In this document: positions 32,821 through 41,519 of the stretch, piece after piece
How positions within the stretch are numbered: position 1 is the first letter of the stretch
How the letters are laid out: each line of letters begins with the position of its first letter
DNA from: Comamonadaceae bacterium
Lineage (GTDB): Bacteria; Pseudomonadota; Gammaproteobacteria; Burkholderiales; Burkholderiaceae_C
Reading direction: 5' to 3'
DNA length: 57,068 bases
NCBI GenBank assembly: GCA_947450645.1
Contig: CANFWH010000011.1
Span: forward strand, 1-57,068
Translations under genes and position numbers: made by a program
Notes under the pieces: generated by a model
Database searches by the model: none
Seen by the model: only the letters and a program-made list of their open reading frames with translations
What the model was told of the DNA's origin: nothing

Positions 32821-33990
32821 TTATTTCCTTTGATCAAATTTGGTCTCTAGCACTTCTTCGGCGATTCGATTTTTAAGAACTTCTAACGAACCGCCTGCAA
32901 TCATCCAACCGCGTGTGCGACGCAGGCAGTATTCAACAAGTTCCATTTGACTATAGCCCGATGCGCCCATCACTTGCAAAGCTTCATTGGCGACTTCAAA
33001 ACCTGCTGTATTGCACATGTATTTGGCGATTGCCGTCTCGTATGCGGATGGCAAACCCGACTCAGATTCGTCGGCATTGGTGGCCGCACGATACAGCAGG
33101 AGTTGCGCAGCATCCAGCTTGGTTGCGATTTCGGCAAACTTCCACTGAATGCCTTGGAAGTCCGCAATGCGTTTGCCAAACTGCTTGCGATCTAACGCAT
33201 AAATTTTGGCGCGTTCAAAGGCAAACCTCCCAAGCGCCAAGGCGCGGGACGAATTGCCGAGTCGTTCCACGTTAAAGCCAGCAATTTGTTTTTTGAAGCC
33301 GCCCGCTCCGAGTAACAGGTTTTCGTCGGGCACAAAGCAATCGTCAAAGTAGAGCTGCGACCACTCTTCGCCGCTCATAAAACTAGACGGTTGTCCAATG
33401 CTGAGGCCAGGCGCATCACGGTCTACCACGACAGAGCCAATCGCACCCACGCCCTTCGCCGCGTCTCCTTCTCCGAATCGGACATAGACCAAAAACGCAG
33501 TGGCCGTTGGGCTGTGGGTTGAAAACACTTTTGTGCCGTTGATGCGGTAACCCCCTTCGACTTTGGTAGCCGTCGTCGCAAGCTCGGTTACGGCCGATCC
33601 CGCGCCTGGCTCGCTCATGCCCAGCCCAATCAGCGTGCGGCCTGCCAGCAAATCACGCAGGTATTTTTCTTTAAGCCTTGGACTCGCATATTCCGCAAAT
33701 GTTCGAATGGGGCCAAAGTTGCCCGCTTGCACAATGTCAGCACTTTTTGGACAGTGCTTGGCAATGGTTTGAATCGCGATGACCGCATCCATCAGCGTGC
33801 CGCCTTGCCCACCGTCGGTCTCAGACATGGTGATGCCCAATAAGCCGTTGTCGGCAAATAACTTAGCAACATCCCACGGATACTCGTGGCTATGCGCACG
33901 CGCTAGGGCGCTGGGTGCTAGTTCGGTGCGGGCGAGCCGATCAACGCTATCCGCAAAAGCGATTTGATCAGAGGTGAGGTTGAAGTTCAT
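32821..33990 (-). CDS. Acyl-CoA dehydrogenase family protein
   Basis: About 389 residues from ATG 33990; a GTG at 34017 is also in frame. The order of features is that of acyl-CoA dehydrogenases: N-terminal helical domain (MNFNLTSDQIAFADSVDRLA), GLGMSEPGAGSAVTELATTA and YRINGTKVFSTHSPTATAFLVY in the middle beta-domain, and the C-terminal helical domain with RKQFGKRIADFQGIQWKFAE, QVMGASGYSQMELVEYCLRR. It is an FAD enzyme that would make an alpha,beta-unsaturated acyl-CoA in the cytosol. It is the promoter-proximal gene of the 16-gene run and lies opposite a LysR regulator. Confidence 0.9.
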   Translation of the reverse strand: MNFNLTSDQIAFADSVDRLARTELAPSALARAHSHEYPWDVAKLFADNGLLGITMSETDGGQGGTLMDAVIAIQTIAKHCPKSADIVQAGNFGPIRTFAEYASPRLKEKYLRDLLAGRTLIGLGMSEPGAGSAVTELATTATKVEGGYRINGTKVFSTHSPTATAFLVYVRFGEGDAAKGVGAIGSVVVDRDAPGLSIGQPSSFMSGEEWSQLYFDDCFVPDENLLLGAGGFKKQIAGFNVERLGNSSRALALGRFAFERAKIYALDRKQFGKRIADFQGIQWKFAEIATKLDAAQLLLYRAATNADESESGLPSAYETAIAKYMCNTAGFEVANEALQVMGASGYSQMELVEYCLRRTRGWMIAGGSLEVLKNRIAEEVLETKFDQRK

Positions 33991-34028
33991 ACAGGGCAGT
34001 GTTGCTAACTTCGGCACTCATGTAAACT

Positions 34029-34052
34029 GCATGGCATCTATATCAGCTATGC
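34029..34052. promoter_or_regulatory. Imperfect dyad between acyl-CoA dehydrogenase and LysR genes
   Basis: GCATGGC and GCTATGC are inverted around 10 bases within the 71-bp divergent gap. LysR-type regulators usually bind dyads with T-N11-A symmetry upstream of their own gene, so this is a candidate operator for both the long minus-strand operon and lysR. Not proven by sequence alone. Confidence 0.35.
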
Positions 34053-34061
34053 TTTTTATCT

Positions 34062-34949
34062 ATGGATTTAAAACAACTCGAATACTACGTGGCTGTCGTT
34101 GAAAAAGGCAGCTTTAGCCGAGCCGCCATCGCGCTCAATCTTGCGCAACCCAGCGTGAGCCGTCAAATTGCGCTTTTGGAGCAAGAGCTGGGGCAACGAC
34201 TACTGGAGCGCACAGGTCGAGGTGTGACAGCAACCGAGGCGGGATTGGCGCTGCTCGGCCACGCGCGGGTCATGATTGATTCGGCAGCGCAAGCCAAATT
34301 TCAAATCAAAGAAATGAGTACCGAGCCCACAGGGAAAATTGTTTTAGGACTGCCGCACCGAGTTGCGTCCAGCCTGTGCGTCCCTTTGATTGCGGCGTTT
34401 CGCAAGCAATTACCCAGAGCCATGATTTCGGTTGTGGAGGGACTCAGCCTCTCCGTTCGCGAAGGATTGATTGCTGGCCGCATCGACATGGGATTGCTCT
34501 TCGATCCAGCCCCCACGCCCCTACTCACCTATGAACCTTTGATGCGCGAGCAATTATTGCTAGTGACACCCCAATCATTCACGCTCAAAAAACAAGTCAG
34601 TCTCTCAGATTTGACGCAATTCCCCATGATCCTGCCAGCCGCGCCAAACCCTATTCGCAGTTTGGTCGATGCTGTGTTATTGCCAAAAAAAATCGAGCTG
34701 AATGTGATTGCGGAAGTGGGTGCCGTCAACTCTGCACTGCAATTGGTGACGCACGGCGTGGGCTGCTCCATCCTGCCTGAAAGCGCCATTGCGCACAGCG
34801 GCACGGCAAAAACAAAAATCAACTTTGCCCATATTGGTCCACCCACCATGTGGAATACGTTGGTACTGGCTATCCCCACCTCAGGCCCCATGAATCGGTT
34901 GCAGCATGAGACGGCTAAATTACTGCGGACAATTGATTTCAGAGGGTGA
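34062..34949 (+). CDS. LysR-family transcriptional regulator
   Basis: A 295-residue LTTR. The winged helix-turn-helix is at residues 1-60 (MDLKQLEYYVAVVEKGSFSR, then LAQPSVSRQIALLEQELGQRL), and the C-terminal two-lobe effector domain follows, with VASSLCVPLIAAFRKQLP and a typical HGVGCSILPESAI. It is transcribed divergently from the 16-gene catabolic operon, the standard arrangement for an LTTR and its target, and is followed by a D-2-hydroxyacid dehydrogenase. The inducer is probably an intermediate of the pathway. No autorepression evidence beyond the dyad at 34029. Confidence 0.92.
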   Translation: MDLKQLEYYVAVVEKGSFSRAAIALNLAQPSVSRQIALLEQELGQRLLERTGRGVTATEAGLALLGHARVMIDSAAQAKFQIKEMSTEPTGKIVLGLPHRVASSLCVPLIAAFRKQLPRAMISVVEGLSLSVREGLIAGRIDMGLLFDPAPTPLLTYEPLMREQLLLVTPQSFTLKKQVSLSDLTQFPMILPAAPNPIRSLVDAVLLPKKIELNVIAEVGAVNSALQLVTHGVGCSILPESAIAHSGTAKTKINFAHIGPPTMWNTLVLAIPTSGPMNRLQHETAKLLRTIDFRG

Positions 34950-34973
34950 GGCGCATGATGCAAAATATCGCGC

Positions 34974-35903
34974 ATGAATATCGTAATTCCTGATGACTAT
35001 CAAAACTGCGTGACAAGCTTGGCTTGCTATCAAAAATTAGCCAACCACCAAGTCACCGTTTACAACGACACCGCTCGCAGCACGACCGATTTGGTGGCTC
35101 GATTCAAAGATGCTCATGCGATTGTTTTAACGCGAGAACGAACGCGCATCACCGACGAATTGCTGGCGCAACTGCCCAAACTCAAACTGATTTCACAAAC
35201 GGGAAAAGTCGCCAATCACATCGATATGGAAGCCTGCAAAAAGCACGGCGTGACCGTGATGGAAGGCAGCGGCTCTGGGGCAGCTACGGCTGAGCTTGGG
35301 ATGCTGCTGATTTTGTCCAGTTTGCGTAGATTTACCGACGAAATCGAGCGCATGAAAAACGGCCAGTGGCAAGGCTTTGTGGGCAGGCAACTACAAGGCA
35401 AAACTTTGGGCGTTTTAGGCTTTGGTCGTATTGGCGAGCAGATCTGCCAGTTAGGTCTTGCCTTTGGTGCAAAACCCCTGGTGTGGGGTCGCCCCAGCAG
35501 CGTCTCCAAGGCCGCGGGCAAAGGCTTTGCGGTTGCCGAGTCACGCGAAGCTTTTTTTAAAACTTGCGACATCATCAGTGTGCAATTGCGTCTTAGCAAA
35601 GAGACACAAAATTACGTCACCGCAGCTGATTTGGCGCTGATGAAACCCGACGCTATTTTTGTCAACACCAGCCGTGCCGAACTCGTGGAAGAAGGCGCTC
35701 TCTACAACGCGCTCAAGCTCGGTCACCCAGGTTTCGCGGCTGTGGACGTCTACGAGGAAGAGCCTCTGATTGGCATCCGCCATCCGCTACAAGACCTACC
35801 CAATTGCCTGTGCTCTCCGCATATTGGTTTTGTAGAGCACGACAACTATGAAGCTTATTACGGCACGGCGTTTGACAATATCAATACGTTTGCAAAGTCA
35901 TAA
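34974..35903 (+). CDS. D-2-hydroxyacid dehydrogenase family protein
   Basis: A 309-residue NAD-dependent dehydrogenase. The Rossmann domain has LGVLGFGRIGEQICQLGLAFG, and the catalytic segment shows QLRLSKETQNYVTAADLALMKPDA, NTSRAELVEEGAL (Arg), VDVYEEEPL (Glu) and SPHIGF (His). This completes the phosphoglycerate-dehydrogenase-like active site. It is on the plus strand 24 bp after lysR and ends at a strong terminator. The substrate is unknown; it is distinct from the paralogue at 29477. Confidence 0.87.
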   Translation: MNIVIPDDYQNCVTSLACYQKLANHQVTVYNDTARSTTDLVARFKDAHAIVLTRERTRITDELLAQLPKLKLISQTGKVANHIDMEACKKHGVTVMEGSGSGAATAELGMLLILSSLRRFTDEIERMKNGQWQGFVGRQLQGKTLGVLGFGRIGEQICQLGLAFGAKPLVWGRPSSVSKAAGKGFAVAESREAFFKTCDIISVQLRLSKETQNYVTAADLALMKPDAIFVNTSRAELVEEGALYNALKLGHPGFAAVDVYEEEPLIGIRHPLQDLPNCLCSPHIGFVEHDNYEAYYGTAFDNINTFAKS

Positions 35904-35929
35904 AAAAAGGCACTCGAAAGTGCCTTTTT
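35904..35929. terminator. Bidirectional Rho-independent terminator
   Basis: AAAAAGGCACT, a CGAA loop region and AGTGCCTTTTT form a hairpin with A and T runs on its two sides. It separates the plus-strand dehydrogenase from the minus-strand tctA and can stop both. Confidence 0.9.
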
Positions 35930-35949
35930 GTAACTCATCTTAAGAAAAA

Positions 35950-37461
35950 TTACTCTTCTACAAAAGCCTCTTCACGCTTCTTGCTAATCGCTGGTGATAA
36001 CACAATTGCCAAGAGCAATGCGGCTGCAACTAACAATCCTGCCGACAAAGGACGTGTCACGAACACGGTCCAATCACCACGCGACAAGAGCAGCGCGCGG
36101 CGTAGATTTTCTTCCATCATGGGGCCTAAGATGAAACCGAGCAACAACGGCGCAGGCTCCACTTTAAGCTTGGCAAACACATAACCAATAAAGCCAAACG
36201 CAGCCACCATCCAAATATCAAACGTATTGTTATTGGTTGAGTACACGCCCACAGCACAGAATAAAACGATGGATGGGAACAAGAAGCGATAAGGAACGGT
36301 TAGCAATTTGATCCACATACCAATCATGGGTAAGTTCAAAATGACGAGCATCAAATTACCAATCCACATCGAAGCAATCAAACCCCAAAAGAGCTCTGGA
36401 TTGCTCGTCATCACCTGAGGACCAGGCTGGATATTGTGAATCGTCATTGCGCCCACCATCAGCGCCATCACAGCGTTCGGTGGAATGCCAAGCGTAAGCA
36501 GCGGAATAAATGATGTTTGTGCGCCAGCGTTGTTGGCTGATTCAGGGCTAGCAACGCCACGAATATTTCCTTTACCAAATGCGATTTCACCTGGCTTAAG
36601 TTTGATTTTTTTCTCAAGTGTATAAGCCGCAAACGCCGCTAAAAGTGCACCGCCGCCTGGTAACACGCCAAGAAGCGATCCCAGCGCTGTACCACGCAAG
36701 ACTGCAGGTAGCATATGTTTGAAATCTTGCAGCGTAGGGAACAAGCCCTTCACTTCAGAAGTAAAAACTTCTCGATCCTCGTCGGGCTGGGCTAAATTGG
36801 TAATGATCTCGCCATATCCGAACACGCCCATCGCCACCACCACAAAGCCAATGCCATCTGTCAGCTCTGGAATATCGAAGCTAAAGCGTGCGACGCCCGA
36901 GTTCACGTCAGTGCCCACTAAGCCCATGAGCAAACCGAGAACAATCATGGCGATCGCTTTAAGCAATGAACCAGAAGCTAAAACCACAGCGCCAATCAAG
37001 CCCAAAATCATGAGCGAGAAGTACTCGGCAGGTCCAAATTTAAAGGCTAGCTCAGTAAGTGGCGGTGCAAAAGCAGCCAAAATAATGGTCCCAACACAAC
37101 CCGCAAAGAAAGAGCCTAAACCAGCTGCTGCTAGCGCAGGCCCTGCTCTGCCTTGCCTTGCCATCTGATAACCGTCAATACAGGTCACGACTGACGAGGA
37201 CTCTCCCGGTAAGTTCACCAAGATGGCCGTTGTAGAACCCCCGTATTGGGCACCATAATAAATACCCGCCAGCATAATGAGCGCAGCAATTGGAGGTAGC
37301 GCATAAGTTGCAGGCAACAGCATCGCAATGGTCGCCACAGGACCAATACCTGGGAGCACCCCAATCAGCGTCCCTAATATGCAGCCAATAAAAGCGTAGA
37401 GTAAGTTTTGCGCCGTAAATGCGACGCCAAAACCAAGAGCTAAGTGATCTAATAATTCCAT
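35950..37461 (-). CDS. Tripartite tricarboxylate transporter permease TctA
   Basis: 503 residues from ATG 37461, which has AAGGAG 8 bp before it; the frame is open further upstream but lacks a better start. It is a large multi-helix inner-membrane subunit of a TTT transporter: [41 protein letters not shown] (the conserved signature), and a second [15 protein letters not shown] repeat. It pairs with TctB 10 bp upstream. No TctC receptor gene is adjacent, so one or more of the five Bug receptors in the window may feed it. Confidence 0.93.
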   Translation of the reverse strand: MELLDHLALGFGVAFTAQNLLYAFIGCILGTLIGVLPGIGPVATIAMLLPATYALPPIAALIMLAGIYYGAQYGGSTTAILVNLPGESSSVVTCIDGYQMARQGRAGPALAAAGLGSFFAGCVGTIILAAFAPPLTELAFKFGPAEYFSLMILGLIGAVVLASGSLLKAIAMIVLGLLMGLVGTDVNSGVARFSFDIPELTDGIGFVVVAMGVFGYGEIITNLAQPDEDREVFTSEVKGLFPTLQDFKHMLPAVLRGTALGSLLGVLPGGGALLAAFAAYTLEKKIKLKPGEIAFGKGNIRGVASPESANNAGAQTSFIPLLTLGIPPNAVMALMVGAMTIHNIQPGPQVMTSNPELFWGLIASMWIGNLMLVILNLPMIGMWIKLLTVPYRFLFPSIVLFCAVGVYSTNNNTFDIWMVAAFGFIGYVFAKLKVEPAPLLLGFILGPMMEENLRRALLLSRGDWTVFVTRPLSAGLLVAAALLLAIVLSPAISKKREEAFVEE

Positions 37462-37471
37462 TTTTTTCTCC

Positions 37472-38374
37472 TTAGCCTGTAATAAAAGTAGGCCACATTT
37501 GAATTTGCAACCGCAAGCCGTCAATAAACGCCCACACAGACAAGAAGCACATGCTGGAAATGAGTAATGACAACTGAACCGCATTATGGTCAGTGAAACC
37601 AATTTTTGCTGCCAGTTTAGGAGTCAAAACAATGAGCGTAACTGCCAGAATGACCTTAAATTCGATTTCAGCTAGAAAGCCCAGACCATCCGCCAATTGC
37701 GTTTGATTTGCACTCGTGAAGATGAGATAGAGGCCGTATGCAAAGGCAACTGCTGCATATCCCTTCATCACATTTTGAAATTTTTGGCTGCCGTTCAAAC
37801 GCATGAAAACAGTTGGCAGTAAGAACTCAAAAAATCCGTAGGTAAACGCAACCGTCAAAAAGACACAAAGCACAAGGAAAGGAATAACCCCGATCCAACC
37901 TAAAAATTTTGGAAAGATAGCGCCTAGCGTGAGTCCAACCGCCGTGATGGGTATGGCAATAAAAAATGCCTTCAGCATTGCTTTAGGCTGATTCGATGCA
38001 TCTGCCAGTGCGCTGATAGCAACCAACAAGAAAATGGCAATCACCAGTCCGAGCGCAGGAAACTTCACGCTTGGCAATCCGCCTAGGGCTGCGCCAAATA
38101 ATAAATTGGCGCCCAAAACAAAGACAACTGGCTTCCAGGCCCAACTGCCCACTTTGTCACCCTCGATTCCATGCGCGGGGTTATGCACCATGGAGTACAA
38201 AATAATGGCAACACCCAGCACGGCTAATAAAATACCAAGTAGCATGGGGAAGTAACCTGGTCCCATGCGTGCGGCATTCCCGACGTTGTAGTTAGTCGAG
38301 CCAATCGCAAAAAGCGCGCCCACCACCAGGAACATGAGTCCCGCAAAAAAGTCTTTCTGACTTTTGATATTCAT
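37472..38374 (-). CDS. Tripartite tricarboxylate transporter small subunit TctB, extended
   Basis: 300 residues from ATG 38374 (GGAGT just upstream). The first 160 residues are a TctB domain: GLMFLVVGALFAIGS, NAARMGPGYFPMLLGILLAVLG and later membrane helices ending PFLVLCVFLTVAFTYGFFEFLLP. TctB proteins usually stop there at 140-170 residues. This one goes on for about 110 residues with three or more hydrophobic segments (AFAYGLYLIF, VILAVTLIVL, SLLISSMCFLSVWAFI). The extension keeps an open, normal-looking reading frame and could interact with TctA or add a regulatory part. Confidence 0.85.
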   Translation of the reverse strand: MNIKSQKDFFAGLMFLVVGALFAIGSTNYNVGNAARMGPGYFPMLLGILLAVLGVAIILYSMVHNPAHGIEGDKVGSWAWKPVVFVLGANLLFGAALGGLPSVKFPALGLVIAIFLLVAISALADASNQPKAMLKAFFIAIPITAVGLTLGAIFPKFLGWIGVIPFLVLCVFLTVAFTYGFFEFLLPTVFMRLNGSQKFQNVMKGYAAVAFAYGLYLIFTSANQTQLADGLGFLAEIEFKVILAVTLIVLTPKLAAKIGFTDHNAVQLSLLISSMCFLSVWAFIDGLRLQIQMWPTFITG

Positions 38375-38483
38375 ACAAACTCCAAACAAAGAAGAAGCTG
38401 CTATTGTTTCCGAATTTGATTGAAACTTACATGTGGTTTACACCTATAAGCTTTGGTATGTGCGACTCAGGCAAAATCCAACT

Positions 38484-39554
38484 ATGACCTTCTCGAATAC
38501 GCCTGCCGCACTTACTACTTTGCGCGATCAACGCCAGCGTCCTTTGCGCGATTTACGCATCAGCATCACGGATCGCTGCAACTTTAGATGCAGCTATTGC
38601 ATGCCCAAATCGGTCTTCGACAAAGACTATGTCTATCTCCCGCAAACCAGCCTCTTATCGTTTGAAGAGATTACTAGGTTGGCGAAGATTTTTGTAGCCC
38701 AAGGCGTACAAAAAATTAGACTTACGGGTGGCGAGCCGCTTCTGCGCAAAAACATTGAGGTGCTAATTGCGATGTTGGCAAAAATTAAAACGCTGGACGG
38801 CAAGCCACTCGATATCACACTGACCACCAACGGCTCGCTACTTAAGAAAAAATCGCAAAGCCTTGTGGATGCTGGCCTCGCGCGCGTCACGGTCAGTTTG
38901 GATGGCATAGACGACGCGGTGTTTAAGCGCATGAACGATGTGGAGTTCCCTGTGCAGGACGTACTGGATGGCATTGCGGCGGCAAAGGCGGCTGGGTTAG
39001 GAATCCATTCACCAATCAAAGTAAATATGGTCGTAAAGCGCGGGACAAACGACGATCAAATTTTGCCTATGGCGCGGCACTTTAAAGGTTCTGGCGTGGT
39101 GCTGCGCTTTATCGAATACATGGACGTAGGTTCGACCAATGGCTGGGATATGCGTGAGGTTATGCCGTCCAAAGAGGTTGTTACACACATTCATTCGGAA
39201 ATGCCGCTGGTACAGCTTAATCCCACAATCCTTGGCGAAACGGCAGAGCGCTGGGGCTATGCAGATGGCTCAGGAGAGATCGGCGTGATCAGCAGCGTCA
39301 CACAGGCGTTTTGCGCGGACTGCAACCGTGCACGGCTCTCGACGGAAGGACAGCTCTATTTGTGCCTCTTCGCCACGCAAGGCCACGACCTACGGGGCTT
39401 GCTGCGGAACGGCTCTAGCGACGAGGCGATATCAACAGCAGTTCAAAATATCTGGCAAGGTCGCAGCGACAACTACTCTGAACTTCGCGCCAGTGGTCTT
39501 GCACCAAAAACCATCAACATCAAGCGTGTTGAGATGAGCTACATCGGTGGTTAA
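38484..39554 (+). CDS. moaA: GTP 3',8-cyclase MoaA
   Basis: 356 residues from ATG 38484, with the frame open upstream to 38433 but no better start. A radical-SAM enzyme that makes (8S)-3',8-cyclo-7,8-dihydroguanosine triphosphate, the first step of molybdenum cofactor synthesis. The N-terminal cluster is C32-x3-C36-x2-C39 ([10 protein letters not shown]), followed by [14 protein letters not shown]; the second cluster uses C277, C280 (CADC) and C294. The C-terminal Gly-Gly needed for activity is present (SYIGG). It is directly followed by mobA. Molybdoenzymes fit a genome rich in aromatic or purine catabolism. Confidence 0.95.
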   Translation: MTFSNTPAALTTLRDQRQRPLRDLRISITDRCNFRCSYCMPKSVFDKDYVYLPQTSLLSFEEITRLAKIFVAQGVQKIRLTGGEPLLRKNIEVLIAMLAKIKTLDGKPLDITLTTNGSLLKKKSQSLVDAGLARVTVSLDGIDDAVFKRMNDVEFPVQDVLDGIAAAKAAGLGIHSPIKVNMVVKRGTNDDQILPMARHFKGSGVVLRFIEYMDVGSTNGWDMREVMPSKEVVTHIHSEMPLVQLNPTILGETAERWGYADGSGEIGVISSVTQAFCADCNRARLSTEGQLYLCLFATQGHDLRGLLRNGSSDEAISTAVQNIWQGRSDNYSELRASGLAPKTINIKRVEMSYIGG

Positions 39555-40184
39555 GTGATTGATAAAAACGACATCACCGCCATCGTTTTAGCGGGCGGAC
39601 GCGGTAGCCGCATGGGCGGCGTTGACAAAGGATTGCAACTATTTAACGGCCAACCACTTGCACTGCAAGCCATGCACCGCGTGGCTTTGCAAGTGGGTCG
39701 TGTCATAGTAAACGCCAATCGTAACTTGAAAGTTTACCAAAATTTTGGCGATGAATTCGGGCAAGAATTTCAAGTTGCCCCAGATGCTGATTCGGAATTT
39801 GCAGGTCCGCTCTCAGGCTTTGCCGCAGGTCTTTCTGCTTGCCAAACACCCTATTTACTGACCGTACCATGCGACTCGCCACGCTTTCCAGTTGATCTTG
39901 CTAATCGGCTCGCAAGCCATATGGCGCTTGGCCTGCACGAGGGCGGATTTGATATAGCGATGGCCGCGCAAGGCGGTTGGACACAGCCCGTCTTTTGCTT
40001 AATGCGGTGTGAATTGCTGCCTAGTTTGAATGTGTTTATGGCAAGCGGCAAGCGCAAAATTGATGCGTGGACAGCGCTTCATAAAACTGTCGTTGTGAAT
40101 TTTGATGAACCGCTTGATGATCCTCTAGCGTTTGCAAATGCTAATACGTTGGCAGAACTCGCAGTGCTAGAGGGTGCTCGCTAA
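39555..40184 (+). CDS. mobA: Molybdenum cofactor guanylyltransferase MobA
   Basis: 209 residues. It attaches GMP to molybdopterin to form the guanine dinucleotide cofactor. The N-terminal nucleotide-binding motif is IVLAGGRGSRMGGVDKGLQ, followed by GPLSGFAAGLSAC and PCDSPRFPVDL with the metal-binding Asp. The GTG start directly follows the moaA stop. A palindromic-element copy lies within the gene (SHMALGLHEGGFD) and another begins at its very end, running into the intergenic space before the minus-strand frc paralogue. Confidence 0.92.
   Translation: MIDKNDITAIVLAGGRGSRMGGVDKGLQLFNGQPLALQAMHRVALQVGRVIVNANRNLKVYQNFGDEFGQEFQVAPDADSEFAGPLSGFAAGLSACQTPYLLTVPCDSPRFPVDLANRLASHMALGLHEGGFDIAMAAQGGWTQPVFCLMRCELLPSLNVFMASGKRKIDAWTALHKTVVVNFDEPLDDPLAFANANTLAELAVLEGAR
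39913..39946 (+). repeat. Dispersed palindromic element, copy 16 (coding, mobA)
   Basis: CAAGCCATATGGCGCTTGG followed by CCTGCACGAGGGCGG. Its right half is identical over 18 bases with copy 15. It encodes ASHMALGLHEGG on the plus strand, a different register from the minus-strand copies. Confidence 0.55.
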
Positions 40185-40219
40185 GCCTTACTGGATATGG
40201 CCTTCACGAGTGCCAATTT
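40173..40219. repeat. Dispersed palindromic element, copy 17 (mostly intergenic)
   Basis: The clearest copy: GGTGCTCGCTAAGCCTTA, the loop CTGGA, then TATGGCCTTCACGAGTGCC. The arms pair over about 18 bases with a few mismatches. It spans the mobA stop and the gap to the convergent CoA-transferase, so it is not constrained by a protein for most of its length. It could also help end transcription. Confidence 0.7.
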
Positions 40220-40223
40220 CGTT

Positions 40224-41483
40224 TTAAATGACTTTTTCAGCTCGCAAAGCCGCGAGAGCATCCGCACCATACCCCAATTGCGCAAGCACTTCGTCCGTGT
40301 GCTCGCCGAGTAATGGAGAGCGCGTAACGACCGTCGCGCTATCTGAGAGCTTGATCGGATTCCCCACCGTAATGTATTCACCGCGCACAGGGTGATCGAC
40401 CTTCACCAGCGTGCCTGTCTCGTATAGCGACTGATCGGCGGCGATTTCTTTCATCGACAAAATAGGGCCGCATGGAATGTCGTACTTATTCAAGATGTCC
40501 ATCGCCTCAAACTTGGTCTTGGTCATCGTCCATTTTTCAATTGTGTTGAAGATGGACTTGAGATGCAAGAGCCGTGCTTTGGGCGTGGCGTAGGCTTCAT
40601 CCGTTTTCCAATTGGGCTTGCCAATCACATCGCAAATCGAACCCCAAACAGGTGCCTGAGTGATGAAATAAATGTAAGCATTCGGATCGGTTTCCCATCC
40701 CTTGCACTTCAAAATCGAGCCAGGCTGGCCACCGCCCGATGCGTTACCTGCACGGGGCACAGCATCACCAAAATGGCCATCTGGGTATTGTGGATATTCC
40801 TCCATCACGCCACGTAGCTCAAGGCGCTGCTGGTCGCGCAGCTTGACGCGGCACAGATTCAAAACGCCGTCCTGCATGGCCACCGAAACTTTTTGCCCCT
40901 TGCCAGTGGTCGTGCGCTGGAAGAGCGCCGTGACAATGCCTAGCGCCAAATGCAAGCCAGATCCCGAGTCGCCAATTTGTGCGCCTGTCACCATCGGCGG
41001 GCCATCATCAAAACCTGTGGTGGAAGCCGCGCCACCCGCGCATTGCGCCACGTTTTCGTAGACCTTGCAGTCTTCGTAAGGACCAGGGCCAAAGCCTTTG
41101 ATACTTGCCATCACCATGCGTGGATTGAGCTCTTGAATGCGCTCCCATGTAAACCCCATACGGTCTAACGCACCTGGCGCAAAGTTTTCAACAAGCACAT
41201 CACAAGTTTGAATCAATTTTTCAACGACTGCTTTACCCGCAGGGTTTTTTGTGTTGACTGTGATCGAGCGCTTGTTGTGATTCAACATCGTGAAATAGAG
41301 GCTATCGGCATCAGCCACATCGCGCAATTGACCCCGCGTGGCATCACCCTCGCCTGCACGCTCCAGCTTAATCACATCCGCGCCAAACCATGCCAAAAGC
41401 TGCGTGCAAGTGGGGCCTGATTGCACGTGGGTAAAGTCGAGAATGCGAACGCCTGACAACGCTTGAGAAGATGCTTGACTCAT
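40224..41483 (-). CDS. Formyl-CoA:oxalate CoA-transferase paralogue (CaiB/BaiF family)
   Basis: 419 residues, class III CoA-transferase. The sequence runs close to the Frc at 43222 throughout: [36 protein letters not shown], and the catalytic Asp at about 172 in [10 protein letters not shown]. The Gly-rich loop [11 protein letters not shown] is also of Frc type. It is linked with a PanE-like reductase gene (36-bp gap, same strand) rather than with oxc. I infer that it supplies oxalyl-CoA to that reductase, or handles a related dicarboxylate such as succinate as donor. The start is ATG 41483. Confidence 0.87.
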   Translation of the reverse strand: MSQASSQALSGVRILDFTHVQSGPTCTQLLAWFGADVIKLERAGEGDATRGQLRDVADADSLYFTMLNHNKRSITVNTKNPAGKAVVEKLIQTCDVLVENFAPGALDRMGFTWERIQELNPRMVMASIKGFGPGPYEDCKVYENVAQCAGGAASTTGFDDGPPMVTGAQIGDSGSGLHLALGIVTALFQRTTTGKGQKVSVAMQDGVLNLCRVKLRDQQRLELRGVMEEYPQYPDGHFGDAVPRAGNASGGGQPGSILKCKGWETDPNAYIYFITQAPVWGSICDVIGKPNWKTDEAYATPKARLLHLKSIFNTIEKWTMTKTKFEAMDILNKYDIPCGPILSMKEIAADQSLYETGTLVKVDHPVRGEYITVGNPIKLSDSATVVTRSPLLGEHTDEVLAQLGYGADALAALRAEKVI

Positions 41484-41519
41484 GAAAACTCCAAAATATA
41501 GATGCTAATTATCGTGCCA

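Noticed and set aside
35904-35929. GGCACTCGAAAGTGCC as another dispersed repeat copy
   Set aside because: It is a standard terminator hairpin with A/T tails at a gene end and shares only GGCACTCG with the repeat.
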